A stretch of 64,000 bases of DNA from Trachythela sp. YZ-2020 (GCA_016169945.1 JADLSH010000110.1:62001-126000), one strand, 5' to 3'; shown: positions 24,040 to 36,072, numbered from the stretch's first letter. Program-made: numbers and translations. Notes: generated from the letters alone by a model not told the origin.

Positions 24040-24076
24040 CAGGCGGTGTGCGAACTGGCAGCGCAAAGCATGATGG
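24040..24076 (+). repeat. Left terminal inverted repeat of the 12-kb element
   Basis: 37 bp, starting CAGGCGGTG and ending GCATGATGG. Identical in reverse complement to 36,073-36,109. The nuclease start codon lies 81 bp inside. Confidence 0.9.
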
Positions 24077-24156
24077 GCGAAAATAAAAATCCGTTCATTT
24101 GCATGTTGACTATGGTTGAGTGAACATCAATTTCAAAAGGTTCATGAATATTCAAT

Positions 24157-26599
24157 ATGGGAATTAATGGTCTGTTGCCTTTTGTCAAAAAATACAGCAA
24201 AGAATGTAACTTGCAGATATTTTCGGGTGAAACTGCAGCAATAGACGCTTCTTGTTGGATACATAAGGCATTATGTGTATCTATTGACAGAACTGGAAGT
24301 CGCGAAAGGTAAGCAATTTCTTGGGAAATTTTGTTGAACATCATTCACATAAATTATTATAAAATAATTGTATGAAAACTATTATACACATGGTACGTTT
24401 AGCCTAAGACCTTATAACGACTCGACGTTTGTTTATATTTATACTGATATTTATAGACTTGGTGATATTTTTGAAGCACATCTACGGATAGTAAAAAAAT
24501 CCGGGGTTATACCATTTGTTGTCTTCGATGGATTTGCCCTGCCTGCAAAAGCTAGCGAACATGAAAGACGGCAAATGTGAGTACATATTATAAGAAAGTC
24601 AATGTTGTTATTGTTTTGTCCAATATTCCCAGTCTGTTGAGACCCAAACTTGTCGTGTTTTATTTCTTAAGTTTTATCTTTTATTTGCAGTGTACGTGAA
24701 AAGATTTTAAAACAGGCTGAAAAACCAGGCATATCAAAATCTGAAGTAAATAAGTTACATAGCCGAGCTGCATCAATGACCTTCGAAGATATTGTCGTTT
24801 GCATAAATGTATGTAATTACATTAGTAGACAAACTTGTCTATGTAAAAAAATGATATTAATTTGTAGGCGAAATAAATAATGGCAGTGGTATTGCAGTGT
24901 TTTATAAACTATTGACGCATTGTCTATTTATTTTCTTTGAAAGATTTGTTTGGCACACAATGTAAAGTATGTTGTGTCACCTTATGAAACTGATGCACAA
25001 ATTGCTCACATGCTTTTAAATGGCCATGCAGATTTTGGGATCACAGAGGATTCGGACCTGTTGGTTTACGGATGTCAGAAGGTTTGTAAGGAGGAACCTG
25101 GGGAATTATACTCTTTAACTCAACCAAGTAAAAGTTACATAATTATTAATATGGAACAACTGACAAGGTAGCCTCCATAACACAGGTATTGTTCAGCACA
25201 AAACGTGTAGTTTGTTGGATGACTGCAAACATTATTGGACTGAGAGGCACATTCTCTACGCAGTTAGTCATTTAAATTCCAGACACCACACCTCAGGCCC
25301 GCATACTCAGGGCAATTACCTCCTATTCACTAGTTTACCCCTTTATGCCTAGAGTGAGGGTTTGGTGGGGGTTTGCAGGAGGTTTTGAATGACTGGTGCA
25401 TAACTAGTTTGTAAGAAGTTAGAAAACTAATTTATTTACATGTCTGCCTGTTAGGTGATGGTTAAACTCAAACTAAGTGGAGATGGTGAATATTTCCAAC
25501 TTGAAGAAATATTGGGTGGTTTAAATCTAAACCAAAACCAGTTTCGGCAAATGTGTATAGCCGCTGGTTGTGACTACCTTACAAATGTGAAAGGTGTTGG
25601 CATATGCACAGCATTTCGTTTTGTAAAACATTCAACTGTGGATTTGTTGGAACTATTGATAAAGAAAGGAGGAACTGAGGACTACAAAAATTGTTTCAGC
25701 AAGGTTGAGAAAGTTTTCAGACACCAAACAGTATTTGACTTGAATACCAACTCAACTGTTCCCCTGGAGAAATGTGAGGTTGATCTTCCTGAAGATGTCC
25801 AGTATCTCTGGGAAGTATCCTTATACCGTAAATTAAATGATTGTCTATAGATTATCTGAAGAATTTGCAATACAAAATATTTTTTTCAGTTGAGTTATCA
25901 TTCTTAACTTACTAAGTAAACTGGCAGATGGCTATGCAAATGAAATGGCTGTTGGCAACATCAATACAAAAAGTGGGGAAAAGGTTAATTCTCATTTAGT
26001 CAAGGTAATATATTGTGACTAGTCCTTCTATTATACCAAATTTTCCCAAATATCTTTAGCCCATTTGTTCTAATGCACCCACTTCAACTGAAATTAATTC
26101 CTGTGTCATATAGTATATCAGGGCTGGTGTCATATAATATGTTGTAACCATTCATAGGACCAAGCAACTGGTGAACAAAATGGTCATGAGAATTCTGAAT
26201 TGGTCGCATGCACACAATTGCCAAACTCCGATGGTAAGTTGAAGTTATGAAGTGCACCAAGTGTTTTTTGTTGTCTGAAGTGTTTTACAAACTCAAGAGA
26301 ACAGTTATAAAAATCATGTGGTGAACAGTCAAGTGAGTTCAATTGTTCTGAAGTGTTCAGTTGATTGGTTGCTGTGTTGAGTTTTGCATTTAAAATACAC
26401 TGTCATTTTTTTTACTGGTTCTATAATTTATAGTTAGAATGTTTCACAGAATTAAACTGACACAAAAAATTGACATGACATTGTATTTTTTGTGTAATAA
26501 ACACATTTAAAAAAGTCTTACTGTGGTCTATACATTGAACACAAAATATATGTGACAAGATTGTTGTATTTGCTAATTTAATTATTCATTAATTTGAGA

Positions 26600-26673
<74 letters not shown>

Positions 26674-27058
26674 TGTTATAAAAATGTGGAAAACCAGAGC
26701 ATTAATATAATTGAGAATAACGACTCAACAATTTATATTGGCATCTTTATTACTAATAGTTTGTACCACCGATGTGGCACTCATCAGATAAATAAGCCTA
26801 TTATTATTTATCTGATGAGTGCCACATCGGTATAATGAAACTATTAGTAATAAAGATGCCAGTACAAATTGTTGAGTCGTTATTCTCAATTATATATGTA
26901 TTTCTTCTCATATTTAAGGTGATATTAATTGTCAAGAATTTTCCTGTGAGATCATTCATGTTGATCAATTGTCTTCTGTTTCGTGGCAAATCCCAATTCC
27001 CAGTGATGATCTTGGAATTTGCCTTTGTCCAATTCAAGAAAGATACAGAGATACTTAA
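24157..27058 (+). CDS. XPG/EXO1-like nuclease, eight exons
   Basis: Predicted exons 24157-24308, 24457-24576, 24691-24808, 24944-25081, 25455-25827, 25928-26004, 26158-26233 and 26919-27058 have GT..AG borders and compatible phases, giving about 397 residues. The N-domain starts MGINGLLPFVKKYSKE and AIDASCWIHKAL (metal-binding D in IDAS). Exon 2 has VFDGFALPAKASEHERRQM, the second conserved D. Exon 4 has VSPYETDAQIAHML and GITEDSDLLVYGCQK, the I-domain acidic cluster. Exon 5 has MCIAAGCDYLTNVKGVGICT, the last acidic residues plus the helix-hairpin-helix. The layout matches EXO1 more closely than FEN1. The start is the only ATG giving the canonical MGI terminus. All the catalytic motifs I looked for are present and exons are open, so the gene could be functional. 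The exon 5 donor (25,828) is the one that restores phase. Confidence 0.85.
26604..26665. repeat. (AT)n microsatellite
   Basis: Roughly 60 bp of AT dinucleotide in intron 7 of the nuclease gene. Confidence 0.95.
26706..26894. mobile_element. Palindromic fold-back MITE in nuclease intron 7
   Basis: The two arms, each about 90 bp, are nearly perfect inverted copies around a spacer near 26,796-26,804. They begin ATAATTGAGAATAACG and end CGTTATTCTCAATTAT. Innermost pairing is CGATGTGGCACTCATCAGAT against its complement. No coding. Confidence 0.8.
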
Positions 27059-27680
27059 AGGTGTAATCCTAAAAAGCGAGTTGGTGAACATTCAACCAGG
27101 AATATTCACTTGTACTTCTCACTGTGAAATAGTAATTCATGGCGAGAAGTATACAGTGCTGTGGAAGCTAGTTCCAGAGAAAGCCACCTCTAGAAGATCT
27201 AGGAGCAGTGGAAGCAACCCTTCAGTGTCCAACACTCTACACGATGACTACATGTTTGAAGATGGTGATGAGTTTGTGCAGCCAATTGAGGACATAGATC
27301 ATTGTTTGCCATTTAAGGTTCTGGGAACTTGTTATACGGTAGATAGACAAAACGCCCTTGAGGAAGCCTTCATCTACCTCGAAGAACATAACAGACATGT
27401 ATTTGCAAAGATTGAAGCTGAGCCAAACAACCCTTATGACAAGCATGCAATTGCAGTTTATGTTATGTCTTCGTCAGATTATGAAAAAGTAGGCTTCATA
27501 GCAAAAGAACTCACACAATATGTTCACCCAGTCCTGTGCGACAAATCACTTGATGTATCTGTGAAAAAGATTCGTTTTTGTACCACCTATTGCATGGTTG
27601 GATACTATTTGACAATTAATATCAGCAAGAAAGGTTTATGGGATAAACAAGTCATCAGTGCCAGCAAAAGAGTCAATTAG
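27006..27680 (+). CDS. HIRAN-domain protein or nuclease C-terminal extension
   Basis: The open frame (ATG at 27,006; open upstream to 26,835) encodes about 224 residues. The C-terminal 120 residues look like a HIRAN domain: FKVLGTCYTVDRQNALEEAF, then VFAKIEAEPNNPYDKHAIAV, then VGFIAKELTQYV, then YCMVGYYLTINI. HIRAN domains bind 3' DNA ends or single strands in HLTF and related repair proteins. The start overlaps the last nuclease exon in another frame (nuclease stop at 27,056). Either a frameshift separates what was one nuclease-HIRAN polypeptide, or the two genes overlap. A Ser/Arg-rich linker (TSRRSRSSGSNPS) precedes an acidic segment and the domain. The role is unknown; DNA-end recognition during transposition or replication is an inference. 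Confidence 0.7.
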   Translation: MILEFAFVQFKKDTEILKGVILKSELVNIQPGIFTCTSHCEIVIHGEKYTVLWKLVPEKATSRRSRSSGSNPSVSNTLHDDYMFEDGDEFVQPIEDIDHCLPFKVLGTCYTVDRQNALEEAFIYLEEHNRHVFAKIEAEPNNPYDKHAIAVYVMSSSDYEKVGFIAKELTQYVHPVLCDKSLDVSVKKIRFCTTYCMVGYYLTINISKKGLWDKQVISASKRVN

Positions 27681-27942
27681 ACCCTGTTCACAAAAGACCA
27701 GACAAATGCTGTAAGGGACGAATTGTGGACCTTATTTTTTTTGGTGTGAATCTGTCCGTTTAGCAGTGCTCAGATTTGCTTGGTTTCATTTGATCATGTG
27801 CGAATGCAAGGTGTAATCGTGCAAATATTCGTCCAGTTCCAAATTTGTCCGGCCTAGTGTGAACTGGACCTTAGTGGTCAACTAATTCCAATAAATATAT
27901 GGTCTTTGACTTTGTACGTTTGCATGGTGTGGTGATCATTCG

Positions 27943-28160
27943 ATAAACAAGTTTTGTGAAAAACACCACATATTTTTATTTCTGCAGAGCTTTGGAACTG
28001 TGCACCCAGATCCCTTCACCAGTGCAGGTAATGTAATTGAACGAACTGTTCAATTCTGTTATATATTCGCGCTTATGGCGACCACTGGCACACAGATCGA
28101 AAGCTCTGCAGAAATAGAAATATATGGTGTTGTCCACAAAACTAAACTTTATTCATAGTA
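27943..28160. mobile_element. MITE between the convergent genes
   Basis: ATAAACAAGTTTTGTG...TATTTCTGCAGAGCTTT on the left (from 27,943) is matched in reverse complement at about 28,098-28,160. About 218 bp, no coding capacity. It sits between the HIRAN stop and the transposase stop. Confidence 0.6.
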
Positions 28161-28785
28161 GATACATGTTGACTGTTCTTAAGTTAACCTCTGCACTGGT
28201 GGCAGTTCCACAGGATCCCTATGAAACTTTGCCCTTGCTGTAAGCTGTCCCCTCTGCGGCAAGGATGCCCTGTTCGCTACGAACAGCCCTGGGTCACCTC
28301 GTCGTGACAGGTTTACCTTGTCTAGTCTCTCTTTGCCAGTTCCATTGGATGGCTGATTAAATGAGGGCAATTCGAAATCTGTGTACCGTTCCTTGGTTCC
28401 AGACCAATAAAAGAATTTTAAATCCGGGTCAATTCGCTTTGTGAACTCATTAAAAATCTTCCTTTGGGCATCAATAAACTGTTTCATGTCGAATATGTCA
28501 CCAAGCATCTCGTGCATGAGACCAATAATTCCTTCAACATCATCTGATCCTGATGCCCGAGGGTGCTCTGGGGGAAGACCTCGATCTTTATACTCCACAC
28601 GCCGCTGCTCTCTACTCTCGAGGTTGGCTACAAGGCCAATTACAATCTCTTGAGTCAGACCACATATGCCTTTAATTCTTCTAGTTATAAATATTAAACA
28701 GCATATTACGTAGTGAATAATTTTTTTCTCTAAACCACAGAATTGATTATAGACCATGAACATTTTATATATATATATATATATA

Positions 28786-29401
28786 CCGGGTGGCACAAAA
28801 AAATGTTCACGCGTTTGATTTACTAGAACAAAAAAACTATAAGAGCTAGGTTGTTCAAATAAGTGTAGCTGTATTCGTAATAGCCTAACTTAAATTTTGA
28901 AATATGCCGTGTTTATTTACGTGCAACATTGACCAAGATATCGCGAAATTAAATTTAGAACGAAGTTTCGAAAACATGAAAAATTTGCTAAAATTGGCGT
29001 ATTAAATGTGTTAAAATGTTAGTATTTTGTCACAAATATTCGTTTGTATGAATTGAATTGGAACGTACGGCGAATGGTTTTCCCCGTTTACTTTTTGTTT
29101 TATTATAATTTGAAAAGCATCAAAGTTTCGAAAAATAAAGTTATTCCGATATTTACTGCTGTAAGTTGTGTTCTTTGTAAATACTTCATTAGCCTATTTT
29201 AGCTAATTTTGGAACTTTTCGGAAATGCGTTTTCAAATTGATTTACCAATATCTCGGGTAATACTAAACGAAAATACACGTGTTATATAAATCAAAATTT
29301 AAGTTAGGCCTTTCTGGATACGACAACATTTTTGAAGAACGTAGCGCTTATAGTTCTTTCGCTAAACTAAATCAAACGCGTGAACATTTTTTGCCCCACC
29401 C

Positions 29402-29403
<2 letters not shown>
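28786..29403. mobile_element. 618-bp Tc1/mariner-type MITE with TA flanks
   Basis: Terminal inverted repeats of about 37 bp start CCGGGTGGCACAAAAAAATG and are matched at the right end (…GCCCCACCCGG). TA flanks both ends inside an (AT)n tract, consistent with TA target duplication. Non-coding. It lies in the last intron of the transposase gene. Confidence 0.8.

Positions 29404-29468
<65 letters not shown>
29404..29468. repeat. (TA)n microsatellite
   Basis: TA dinucleotides, interrupted once by a GGA triplet, continuing the tract into which the adjacent MITE inserted. Confidence 0.95.
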
Positions 29469-29472
<4 letters not shown>

Positions 29473-30876
29473 CCTATTGACATCAATGGTGGTATAATCG
29501 GGCAGAGTATTGAACCAAGGCATCCAATCAGCTAATAGCCACTCCTTCATCTCCTTACAATAGGTCGACCTCTGCATTTCTGACAACCCCGTCCATCCAC
29601 TGCTTTGTGCCAGTTGTGTAGACGCTTTATGATGCAGGCATCAGTCGTGTGACCTTTTCGTTCCAGAAAGTAATAACACCGGGACCTATGAGACGCCTCA
29701 CAATCTGGCACAGACTGCTTGTTCTTTCCTGTGAGTGCCTCGTATGTCAAACCAGTTGAAGGATCATGTAGGGCATCTCTGAGGTGTCGTAGGTCTAAGC
29801 CTGGGATGTGCCCTTCTCGAAGCCTTGAAACTATACGCTTTAGCAGATGGTTGTGATCTTCACGATGATGTACTCTCTCACCATTTGCATCTTTCTCTGG
29901 CTGGTATAGGTTGTCAGCAAAATTAGCAGGATCACTGGCATGGTTCTTGAGATCATCAATACTTTTCCGGTAGAGTAAAATAGCCATAATAGATTTCATG
30001 ATCTCTCCAGTTGTTTCAGGTCTTCCTATCAAAATATAACAACACATGTTGGTTCAGTGTTTAATGGTTACAACTTACAAGAGGTACTTGGCAAGTAGAA
30101 TTGTCTGGCATTAGACACAGTAAAATACTAAAGGAGGGTGTATTGCACGTTAGAAGGTGACAATCAATTCAACCTGCGTTGGTTCAATTCCCACGGAGGA
30201 CCTAAGTTGCATTTCTCGCAACGTTCCCGGTAGGTCTAATAATTGCTTATGATAACATCACACTCAACAAATACCAACCACTTCAGAAAACTAATTACAG
30301 TGTGTATAAAAACTGTACCTTGCACCCAAGGGTGTGGATCATGCATAAATGGGAATAATTTCTTCGTAAATGCAAACGGCATTTTTAAATGACTCTGGAT
30401 CTTCTTGACGTTCAGATATGAATTCATTCAGCCATAGGACCTCTGACAGGGGAACAGCTGCATGTGCACAAATTGGATGACCTATTAAAAAAATAAATAG
30501 CTACAGCTCTTTTCAACTGGAACAGAAACTCTACTCTGATTTGATACAAAAAAAAATTGAAATGAGAATCAATTCAATCTGCACCTTTTCCATCCAGTTT
30601 AAAGTATGTAAATATGGTCTTCACATGAATACTCCTTGCTTGGTTTTTTGCACTCTTTATAAGTTCAATTACAGATATTGGACGTGTAATTCCCATTGTT
30701 CGCAAAGAATTAAATTCGCCGTCTGTTGTGAAACCTGACAAAAATCACAATAGTGATAAACAAGCGGGCTTATATGCAGGGGTAGCTTATATTCGGGGAC
30801 ATATATTCGGAGGTTTATGGTAATTGTATATACAGCAATTGCCAGATAGTTTGGTCAGATACAATGAAATGCTTGT

Positions 30877-31870
30877 TAGGTGCACCGGATAGTACTTTTT
30901 ACTATCCGGCCGGAGACCGGATATGCCGGATAGTTGAAAAATATCCGAGCGATTACCCGGCCGGATACCGATATTTTCTTATTCAAGACTTCAGGGCCTC
31001 CATTTCAGGTTGAATAAGGGTGTGCATCAATGCAATGATGCTGAAATTGTAAAATGTTAAGCGTCTTCGTTGTTTTCAGTGTTTTGCATCAAAATTAATT
31101 AAATTATAATGAATTAGGCAAAAAACTGTGGGGAAAAAAATATATCTCATTAATCTGCGAATCGGGAAGGGAATATAATAGAGGACTGGGGGGCCTGGGG
31201 CAACTTTTGTTTGGTGAATGCTGAACACTTTGAAAGGTAAGAATTTTATTTTTACGAATGGTGGGGGAAAACGACCGGATTTCCACTGTTACGCGAGCTT
31301 GCTCGTAAATTGCTGTGCACGCCTTCGTCGTCAGTATTCTCGGAGAGAATGTACTCTGAGTATGGCAACATTTTTGAGGATAAACGGAGCAGACTCCTTC
31401 CCATCAAAGGAGAGAAACTTCTCTTCATCCATCACAACGCGAGAAAGTTCTGACTCATGTAAATAACAAATTATATAAATAACGTGGTAGAAACTACAAG
31501 TGCTACGCAGTTATTACTTATATCACTGAGTTATATGACCAAAGTTAGTCAGGTAGTTTTAAGTTTTTTGTAACAACTTACAAGTTGAGTCAGTTGACAT
31601 ATTTCACATTTTTAATTTTTGTTTGTCTATTTAAGGAACTAAGGTAGTTATTTGCTAGTTAACTATAACCAGAAATACTGCGACAGTAAAGTGTGTAAAC
31701 CAATTAATATAATATTGTTCTTTTGTTTGTTGCGTTGGTGTCCAATTCCTGTCTTTTTATTGCATATTTATTGGCCGGATAATGAAAATATCCGGCCGGA
31801 TACCGGATAGTCGAAAAAACTCATTATCCGGCCGGATATCCGGCCGGATATGATATCCGGTGCACCCCTA
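30877..31870 (+). mobile_element. Internally deleted hAT transposon with 8-bp target duplication
   Basis: The element is flanked on both sides by ATGCTTGT (30,869-30,876 and 31,871-31,878), a perfect 8-bp duplication as expected for hAT. The ends are inverted: TAGGTGCACCGGATA and, reversed, TAGGGGTGCACCGGATA. Inside, repeated CCGGCCGGATA motifs crowd both ends. The only coding remnant is the hAT dimerisation domain at 31,295-31,453. The element sits in the transposase intron between exons 4 and 5 of the 12-kb element, so it arrived later. Confidence 0.9.
31295..31453 (+). pseudogene. hAT transposase C-terminal dimerisation domain
   Basis: The frame reads ELARKLLCTPSSSVFSERMY then SEYGNIFEDKRSRLLP and EKLLFIHHNARKF before the stop. 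LA-x-K-x-L-x-x-P-x-S-S-V-x-S-E-R is the hallmark of the hAT C-terminal dimerisation region. The rest of the roughly 600-residue transposase is missing, so this copy cannot move itself. Confidence 0.85.
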
Positions 31871-33537
31871 ATGCTTGTCTAAGATATATTTTAGTGAAAT
31901 ATTAAACAATTAAATACTTTTTTGGCAAAATAATTCCATTTTTTTCACTCAAAAATACTTCACTGTAGCAGTATAATTTGGGGTTGAGATTACCAACCAC
32001 TTAGTCAAACTAAGACAAAGGATTATAAAGAAATTCACAACACACCTACAACTGTCATCCCTTTACTTCTCATTGCATCTTCTAACTGAATTTCAAGTTC
32101 CCTTAATTTTCCATCGGTTAGTGACATATATGGCATGAAGCGTATGGGGATGGCATATGGCTTGTTATTTCTCAGCTCATCCGCAATCATAAATACCAGT
32201 AAATGAGTCGCAGCTACTCGTTTCTTAGAAAATAGTCCTTTGAGGTAATTAAGAAGCTCCAACTTGATTGCACATATATCAACATCTTTATCACCACCAA
32301 CAAATGCATCCAAATCCCTGCGTATACTTTGAAGTTTCTTAATGAGATCATCAAATCCAGTAGCAGCCCAAGCCAATTCCATCATTGACTTCTCGATTGT
32401 CTTACCCTCTTTAACTGCTTTACTGTATGCTAAGTTTGCAGTTTTGGAACCAGTTTCTAGAAAATCTAAATCATGCTGTAGGTCACTTTGCACTTTGTCT
32501 ATATCTTTAAATGTCCAATTCAATCTCACAGATGTACCAATACTCCTAACAAATGAACATCTTGCCTTGTATTCATTAAACAATATTTGCAATGAACCAT
32601 CACCCAAATCCTCGTCTCCAGCCCATGTTCCACGCACACTTTCTCTTAAACCTTTCCGAATATCGCAACCATCTGCCTTGATCCACCACCGTCCCTGCTG
32701 ATTTGCTTCTTTAGCTTTCTTGAGTGTCTCCACCTCAGGATTGAAATATTGAAAATAATGTCAAGTAAACCGATTTACTGGCTGTACTCTTCCACTGACA
32801 AGTAAAATTGTCTGGTGTAGTAAATAAAGCAGTGCACATTTGAGCACACCGACAGATAATGGGGTTAATATTATGATCAGTTGTTCATAAACAAATATAA
32901 AAGCTAATTTGAGCCTGACACATAGAGGTGATAGATTTGTCGGTCCATGTACAAGTGATGTTAACCCCATTAAAATGCAAAACTCTTCCCTTGATTTCCC
33001 ATTATGATGCAGATGCATTCCATCTTAATTAATGGGTTAACTACAGAGACAAGAGCTAATTTACCCAGGAGTAGATGTATTGCACAAAAGCTAAGAAGGC
33101 AAATGACTTTTCTAATAATCTCACTTACTTGAGTATCCACAGTTTTTGTGAATCCTGAAGACCCAATGCGCTTTTGAATCTGTCGAGCACTTACACTTGC
33201 AATGTTAACCTTACTCTATAAATATAAAGTTAAGTGCAAAAATTATCAAGACTGGCTAGTTCCAGTGTACCTAGATATAAGATATTATACAGAAATAATT
33301 TAATGATACTCTATTGTTAATACTGTATGGGCATTTACAGTACATGTACTGTACATATATGACAAACCATACAATATTGACAGATGATACTATAAACTAT
33401 TACAGTATTAGAATCTATTTCCCACCAACAATAGAAGAACATAATATAACACAAAACATACTACAAGATGCTCATATTTTATTAATGAAGTATGTTAAAT
33501 TGTGCTGCCTATATTTAAAATAGTTGGTACAACTGTA

Positions 33538-33857
33538 CCGTATTTACTTGTTTGGGTGCCGCCACTGATTAAGTGGCGTCCTCGAATAAGCGCCGCTTTG
33601 TGATCGCCAACTTAGTAAAGAGTGCCGCATCTGAATAAGCACCGCAGTATTTACAATTTGTGGTGCTTAATTGTAGTACTGGTACCATCTAACAACCAGT
33701 TATAAGAGAACCAAAATATAAACAAATATAGTCCATTTCAATCTTTAATATACTTAATAAATTAATAACTCCATTTTAAAGAGCGCCACCCTCAAATAAG
33801 CATAAAAAACACCACCGCATCAAAAACTCTAAAATTTTAAAGAACGAGTAAATACGG
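33538..33857. mobile_element. 320-bp MITE with TA flanks
   Basis: The ends CCGTATTTACTTGTT and, reversed, CCGTATTTACTCGTTC are inverted repeats, with TA immediately outside each. The interior contains GAGTGCCGCATCTGAATAAG and similar blocks shared with the tandem repeats at 18,181. It lies in the second transposase intron, 19 bp beyond the exon 2 donor. Confidence 0.75.
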
Positions 33858-36072
33858 TATTTGTAATACAACTGACCTTCAAAGGATCATACATATCTGG
33901 GTTGTGTTGTCGACGACTTCCCTTGCCAGTGGCTTGTATACCATGTAATTTATCCAACTCTTTACAAGAAACCAATCCCAGGGCCATATCCTGTTTGTCT
34001 CCTTTAGACATGGAAGTCCACAAATGTGACACCTGCAAAGGTTCTTCTTCATTGACAAATTCTGGAGAGGGAATACTGGGGGAATCAGTTTGGAGATCTT
34101 CACAGGTTGTAGGTGTGGTTACTGCGTTATCACTAATAGACAAGTTGCATATGCTCAGGTCAACATGTTCTATCATTTCAAGATAGTCTTCTTCATTGAC
34201 AAATTCTGGAGAAGGAAAAATGGGTGAATCAGTTTGGAGATCCTCACAGGTTGTAGGTATGGTAACTGTGTTGCCAGTAATAGACAAGTTGCATATGCTC
34301 AGGTCGACATGTTCAAATATTTCAAGATCTTGTTCCATGTTCACAGGAGGAGCTGTCTCCAAATCAATTGATGAATGCTGCAATGCCTCTTGGATAATGT
34401 CAACTTCTACCACATCAGTACTATGTCCAGGATCACTTGCAATTGGCAAATCTTTTTCCCAGTCTGAACCTCTCTCGTACTGCCACATTGGCCCCCTGTG
34501 TAGACATAACCACTTATGGCCAAACTGAGTATACATTGTCTCCAGCCATGAGGCATAATGTTCTTCCATATGAAGATTAACCGTTGTATCACTGGCAAAG
34601 AAGCGGATATTGTAATCGATCAAACCATAAGGCATCCGATTTAAAGACATTCTTGGGCTTGTACCTTCAAAACACTTGCTTAAGCCATAAATAAGATTGG
34701 GTTTACTCTCACGAAAGAGTGTTTTCATTGCACCAAGGCTTCTTGTCAGAAAATCATTGTTGACAAATGTGAAGAAGTCTTGGCCATCTTCAGCAATAAC
34801 ACACTGATTAAATATGTGATACAATACTTGCATCTTCATCCGCAATGACATTGAGCTTGAAAAACATGATACAAAATCTTTTATCACATCCCCAACAGTA
34901 ACAGAACTTGTATGTCTTTTGCACCAGCATTTGGGAACACTTGAAGATAGGTGATAAACATTCTTCATTGATAAATCTTGGTGGACTACTCAGGCAAGCA
35001 TTATCAAATGAGGAGGTATTGAGCAGGTAGTCAATGTTCAGTGCCTGCTCTGCCTCTGACAAACATTTGTATTGTTTTGATAGATGTTTTGTGACCCTTG
35101 TGCGACATGATGGACCTTTGAAAGGAAACAGAATGATGAACACTAGCTACATGTATTTCACTTATACTGGCAATGGCATAACCACTGGATGCAACCGAAA
35201 ATAAAAACATTTTATACCAATAACATCTAATACCTATATAATATTAAAATAGTTGACCTGACTGCTGGTAAATTAGTCAGTGTAGAATAAAATCCCCATG
35301 TGCCAAAATAGCCAAATTTCTGTTTATCCTCCTTTATCACGCTTAAAATTATAAATAATAGATATGCTATAAAACATTAACATTTTGCTAACCTGTTCTA
35401 GTAGAGTTGCATGCCTTGTTCACTGCACCTGCCACAGCATCCCAGAATTTTGCATCACTTTGCATAGGCCATCGGTCTGAGTAGGCATCTTCCCAATATA
35501 AACAAATATACTGTACTAAAGTAGAAGTTTCTTCTTCCGACCATTCCCTGTGTCCAGATGACTTAGGTTTTTCAGAAAAAAGGCTTTTTCTCGAAGTTCC
35601 CTTAGTTGCCACTCGTTTATTTTCAGGCTTACCTGGCGTATTGCCTTCCACAACAATAGGCCGTTTAGAAGCCATACTAGCCACTTTATAGTAGGAATCT
35701 AGGACAAATTCAAAACCGAAATATTATATGATGCGATGGAGAGCGTTCGAGAGCGTTCATACACCGATCTAAACAAAGAGTTAAAAAATCAATTTAGGCT
35801 ATTTTCACGTGTCAAACATTCACCGACAAATTCTTAGTGCAACCCAAAGTAGGAGTTAAAATTTCACCACATGAGTGCGTCTATTTGTTACGTATCTGCA
35901 CGCGTTCAATATATGAAAATTCTATCTTGAAAACACATCTTTACTTTTATAAGACATTTATCGTGTAAATAAAGTAAAATGCCTAACGTTATACTGGTAA
36001 AATAAACGAGAAAACAAGCCTGAAAACTTACCGGATTACAACTCTTTCGTCGCCATATTGGAAAATGTTCGA

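Larger units (their letters stand above)
28179..35684 (-). pseudogene. DDE transposase with SANT-like N-terminus, eight exons, three frame breaks
   Basis: Exons read leftward: 35684-35393, 35115-33877, 33215-33129, 32733-32046, 30734-30585, 30481-30319, 30025-29474 and 28680-28179, all with GT..AG borders and matching phases, about 1,220 residues. Exon 1 carries HREWSEEETSTLVQYICLYW, a SANT/Myb-like tryptophan helix. Exon 4 has RWWIKADGCDIRKGLRESV (candidate first catalytic Asp) and exon 5 FTTDGEFNSLRTMGITRP (candidate second Asp). Exons 6-7 hold PHPWVQG and RPETTGEIMKSIMAI, DPSTGLTYEALTGK, and, after a frameshift, LLADWMPWFNTLPDY. Exon 8 has LTQEIVIGLVANLESRE and GLMHEMLGDIF (candidate Glu) and ends RGQLTARAKFHRDPVELPPV. 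Single-base breaks lie near 34,965, 30,350 and 29,588. An Academ-like transposase is my best assignment. Confidence 0.75.

Noticed and set aside
24001..24344. Leftward 115-codon frame at the left end of the 12-kb element
   Set aside because: It is the antisense of the first XPG exon and terminal repeat; the + strand reading gives the conserved MGI...DAS motif.
28441..28653. Plus-strand frame at 28.4-28.7 kb
   Set aside because: Antisense of the last transposase exon, which has the better motif and splice support.
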